Origin: Candidatus Sulfotelmatobacter sp.
Lineage (GTDB): Bacteria > Acidobacteriota > Terriglobia > Terriglobales > Acidobacteriaceae
Length of the DNA stretch: 6,434 nucleotides
Reading direction: 5' to 3'
Assembly: GCA_030037575.1 (NCBI GenBank)
Contig: JASHRB010000650.1
Span: 1-6,434, forward strand
The translations under genes were made by a program, and so were the position numbers. The notes beneath the pieces are model-generated. The model made no database searches, had not been told where the DNA came from, and saw nothing but the letters and a program-made list of their open reading frames with translations. Of this stretch, positions 5,965-6,434 are shown in pieces (position 1 is the first letter of the stretch; each line of letters starts with the position of its first letter).

Positions 5965-6351
5965 TCATCCCGCCCGCTCATGGCCGGCTCTTTGTAAGGC
6001 GGCGAGCGCGACCCCGGCAAACTCTTCCTGCACCAGCACGTAGTCCGTGTCGTAAGTCGAGATTGCGAAAATCGGCACTTCGTTGTTTGACATCGGCTCA
6101 AGGAACGACCGCAGGATTCCGGTCTGCGAAAACGGAAAAGCGCCTTCCAGCTTCAGGCAAATCCAGCGGGGGCCGGCGTCGATGTCCTTCGCAACCTCTT
6201 CCCTCGGGCAAACGAGCGAAAGCTCATCGGCCGTTCGCGTGACCGAAGTGAAGTCGCCCTTCACAGCCCAATCGGGGATGGCGGCGTCAGGCGCCAGGCG
6301 CACGATTGAGTAAGTTCCTCGAAGTTGGCGGAACTTCAGCCGGCATGACAT
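5965..6351 (-). CDS. ACT-domain protein (ACT_7/CASTOR-like family)
   Basis: This is a small cytoplasmic protein of 128 residues and is complete for this family. The N-terminal half has the family pattern GTYSIVRLAPDAAIP (12-26), followed by FTSVTRTADELSLVC (34-48). The second ACT-like half contains WICLKLEGAFPFSQTGIL (63-80) and the hallmark IFAISTYDTDYVLV (94-107). ACT domains bind amino acids or other small ligands and usually control enzymes or transporters. Stand-alone proteins of this type are widespread, related to the fold of the eukaryotic CASTOR arginine sensors, and mostly of unknown role. The frame cannot be extended upstream because a stop codon occurs a few codons before the ATG. 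No good ribosome-binding site is visible. The gene lies 109 bases upstream of the radical SAM gene on the same strand, so joint transcription is possible but unproven. Confidence 0.92.
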   Translation of the reverse strand: MSCRLKFRQLRGTYSIVRLAPDAAIPDWAVKGDFTSVTRTADELSLVCPREEVAKDIDAGPRWICLKLEGAFPFSQTGILRSFLEPMSNNEVPIFAISTYDTDYVLVQEEFAGVALAALQRAGHERAG

Positions 6352-6366
6352 GAAATGAGAGACCCG

Positions 6367-6395
6367 TGTTTAATCCGAAGTTCCAGGGCTGACAA
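6367..6395 (-). promoter_or_regulatory. Weak candidate promoter of the ACT-domain gene
   Basis: On the minus strand, TTGTCA (6395-6390, 5 of 6 matches to TTGACA) is followed after exactly 17 bases by TAAACA (6372-6367). The latter matches TATAAT at only 3 of 6 positions. The start of transcription would fall about 10 bases before the ATG at 6351. The -35 box and spacing are good but the -10 box is poor. Apart from this, positions 6352-6434 hold no recognisable gene. Confidence 0.22.
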
Positions 6396-6434
6396 AGAGT
6401 ATTCTGCTGATTCCCGGAGGGATAGCGAAAAATT

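Noticed and set aside
6416..6434. GGAGGG near the right edge as a ribosome-binding site for a plus-strand gene
   Set aside because: At least 13 bases follow it before the window ends with no start codon, so the spacing is too long to support a gene.

Overview
This window looks like a chromosomal stretch from a GC-rich soil-type bacterium, most likely an Acidobacteriota member of the Terriglobia/Koribacteraceae kind. That placement is inference. It rests on the combination of a secreted DinB-like protein, a YIP1-family membrane protein, a Gly-rich secreted protein of a type I associate with this phylum, strong G/C preference at third codon positions, and mostly single genes separated by short gaps. 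No rRNA, tRNA, CRISPR array, transposase or phage gene is visible.

Layout. (1) Positions 1-1133, plus strand: the tail of a PilZ-domain gene cut by the window edge, followed 11 bases later by a LuxR/NarL-type response regulator, probably one operon. The receiver domain of the regulator lacks the usual phospho-acceptor aspartate. (2) Positions 1249-2139, minus strand: a CPBP-family intramembrane protease, convergent with the regulator. (3) Positions 2140-2417: a divergent intergenic region with a perfect 8-bp GC-rich palindrome and a good sigma70-like promoter for the next gene. (4) Positions 2418-4716, plus strand: a YIP1-family membrane protein, a secreted DinB-like four-helix protein and a secreted protein of unknown function. 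Each is separated by about 95-135 bases, with terminator-like inverted repeats after the first two. (5) Positions 4827-6351, minus strand: a radical SAM protein with a SPASM-like cysteine-rich C-terminus, and upstream of it a small ACT-domain protein. The 109-bp gap between them has a possible extended -10 promoter and, on the opposite strand, the start of a codon-biased short reading frame that may be a gene remnant.

The genes do not form one obvious pathway. The clearest functional pairing is the PilZ/response-regulator pair, which suggests a c-di-GMP-related output. The radical SAM and ACT genes are on the same strand and might be co-expressed, but nothing in the sequence links their chemistry. 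I see no convincing novel multi-gene system. The most interesting items are the degenerate receiver domain, the SPASM-type radical SAM protein without a recognisable partner, the intergenic palindrome and the possible gene remnant near 5879.
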